64,000 nt of DNA from JAICYJ01 sp963797565 (lineage in GTDB: Bacteria; Actinomycetota; Thermoleophilia; Gaiellales; JAICJC01). The notes beneath the pieces are model-generated. The model made no database searches, was not told the origin of the DNA, and saw nothing but the letters and a program-made list of their open reading frames with translations. Shown piece after piece: positions 63,351 through 64,000 of the stretch. Within the stretch, counting starts at the first letter, position 1; each line of letters begins with the position of its first letter. The stretch is from the NCBI GenBank assembly GCA_963797565.1, contig CAWCPM010000001.1, forward strand, positions 20,971-84,970. Direction: 5' to 3'. Both the position numbers and the translations under genes were made by a program.

Positions 63351-64000
63351 GTGAGTCAACCGGACAGTCCGACATGGTCTGACATCGCCTCTTGGTATGA
63401 CGAACTGGTGCAGGCGGGGAGCGGGCCGCACGAGACGGCAATTGAGTGCACGCTTGGTCTGCTCGGCGATGTTCGCGGTCTGCGAGTGCTCGATCTCGCT
63501 TGCGGGCAGGGCCTCGTGTCCAGGGCGCTCGCGGGGGTGGGAGCCTCTGAGGTGCTTGGTGTGGACAGCTCGGCTGCCATGTTGGAGATCGCTGTCCGGC
63601 ACGGAGGGCCAGACACGCTCCGATACGTCCTGGACGACGCCCAGGTCCTCGACACGCTCGATGACGCGTCGTTCGACGCCGCCACATGCCAGCTTGGACT
63701 GATGGACATCCCTGACCTTGCAGCGACGCTGACAGCGGTCCGGCGCGTGCTTCGAGACCGCGGAGTCTTCGTCTTCGTGATTGGGCATCCATGTTTTCTG
63801 GCTCCCAACGCCGTCACCCTCATCGACGACGAAGGGCACGCTGGCAGGTGGGTTGGCGACTACTTCAGCGAGCGATTCTGGCGATCCCAGAACCCGCAGG
63901 GCGTCCGCCGAGCCGGGAACCATCACCGGATGCTCTCGACCTATCTCAACGCACTGGCCGAGCACGGATTCGCAGTCCAACGCACCGAGGAACCCCGAGC
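63351..64000 (+). CDS. Class I SAM-dependent methyltransferase, partial (runs off right edge)
   Basis: 216 codons seen. WSDIASWYDELVQ at the start, VLDLACGQGLVSRALAGVGASEVLGVDSSAAML (about 47-80, SAM site), FDAATCQLGLMDIPDL and VFVFVIGHPCF. Methyltransferase_11/25-type, substrate unknown. GTG 63351; GAGAAT seven bases upstream may be the -10 of a leaderless transcript. Confidence 0.82.
   Translation, partial: MSQPDSPTWSDIASWYDELVQAGSGPHETAIECTLGLLGDVRGLRVLDLACGQGLVSRALAGVGASEVLGVDSSAAMLEIAVRHGGPDTLRYVLDDAQVLDTLDDASFDAATCQLGLMDIPDLAATLTAVRRVLRDRGVFVFVIGHPCFLAPNAVTLIDDEGHAGRWVGDYFSERFWRSQNPQGVRRAGNHHRMLSTYLNALAEHGFAVQRTEEPR

Noticed and set aside
1..64000. tRNA, rRNA, CRISPR array, prophage or IS element
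   Set aside because: No cloverleaf-like segments, rRNA motifs, regularly spaced repeats, integrases or transposases were recognised on either strand by eye; a tRNAscan or covariance-model search was not possible.

Overview
The window is high-GC DNA with densely packed genes, GTG/TTG starts, frequent ATGA/GTGA/TTGA stop-start overlaps, TANNNT -10 boxes and several apparently leaderless starts. Together with the gene families present (LtrA, DUF2252, MMPL, TadG-like proteins with an ECF sigma pair, Tat-exported ferritin-like protein), this points to an actinobacterium (Actinomycetota), possibly a Thermoleophilia/Solirubrobacter-like lineage. The phylum is a fair inference; the class is a guess. 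I saw no rRNA, tRNA, CRISPR array, integrase or transposase.

Layout. 1-10.9 kb: glutamate decarboxylase (cut by the left edge), SulP transporter, small membrane proteins, a decayed FAD oxidoreductase, a strictly periodic Ser-x-x protein coupled to a homocysteine methyltransferase/MTHFR gene, an MFS exporter with an odd leader, succinate-semialdehyde dehydrogenase and DUF2252. 11-20 kb: Tat ferritin-like protein, MMPL transporter, DUF2127 and LtrA membrane proteins, lipoprotein, arginase-family enzyme, ECF sigma plus membrane partner. 19.8-33.7 kb: an envelope/secretion region with a parallel beta-helix protein, two Asp-box (BNR) proteins, two TadG-like paralogues flanking a second sigma/anti-sigma-like pair, a secreted protein of unknown family, a cyanophycinase-like protein and a phosphoesterase.

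34.3-54.4 kb: a large sugar-acid catabolic region: mannonate-dehydratase-like protein, RraA-like protein, APC permease, metallophosphoesterase, a four-gene minus operon (M20 amidohydrolase, MBL hydrolase, enolase-superfamily dehydratase, FucI/AraA-like isomerase), a U32-like protein, two SDRs, a LacI-family regulator, and a plus operon (nucleotidyltransferase-like, SDR, mutarotase-like, SMP-30 lactonase-like, FAD oxidoreductase, IlvD/Edd dehydratase), then a divergent NAD-dependent epimerase. Four copies of a near-palindrome, best copy CTTGAACGATCAAG, sit on promoters of the RraA gene, the permease, the M20/U32 divergent pair and the LacI gene itself. This makes a self-contained regulon and is the most interesting system in the window. 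54.4-64 kb: FtsH, two lipoproteins, small membrane proteins, nitrilase/GNAT, Tag glycosylase, methyltransferases, esterase and phosphotransferase.

Caution for readers: at least twelve otherwise intact genes are broken by a single extra base, always a +1 shift and never -1. This looks like insertion-type sequencing error rather than biology. Those genes are given here at their reconstructed full extent, and two apparent gene fusions (FtsH-epimerase, probably also nitrilase-GNAT) may be products of the same error.
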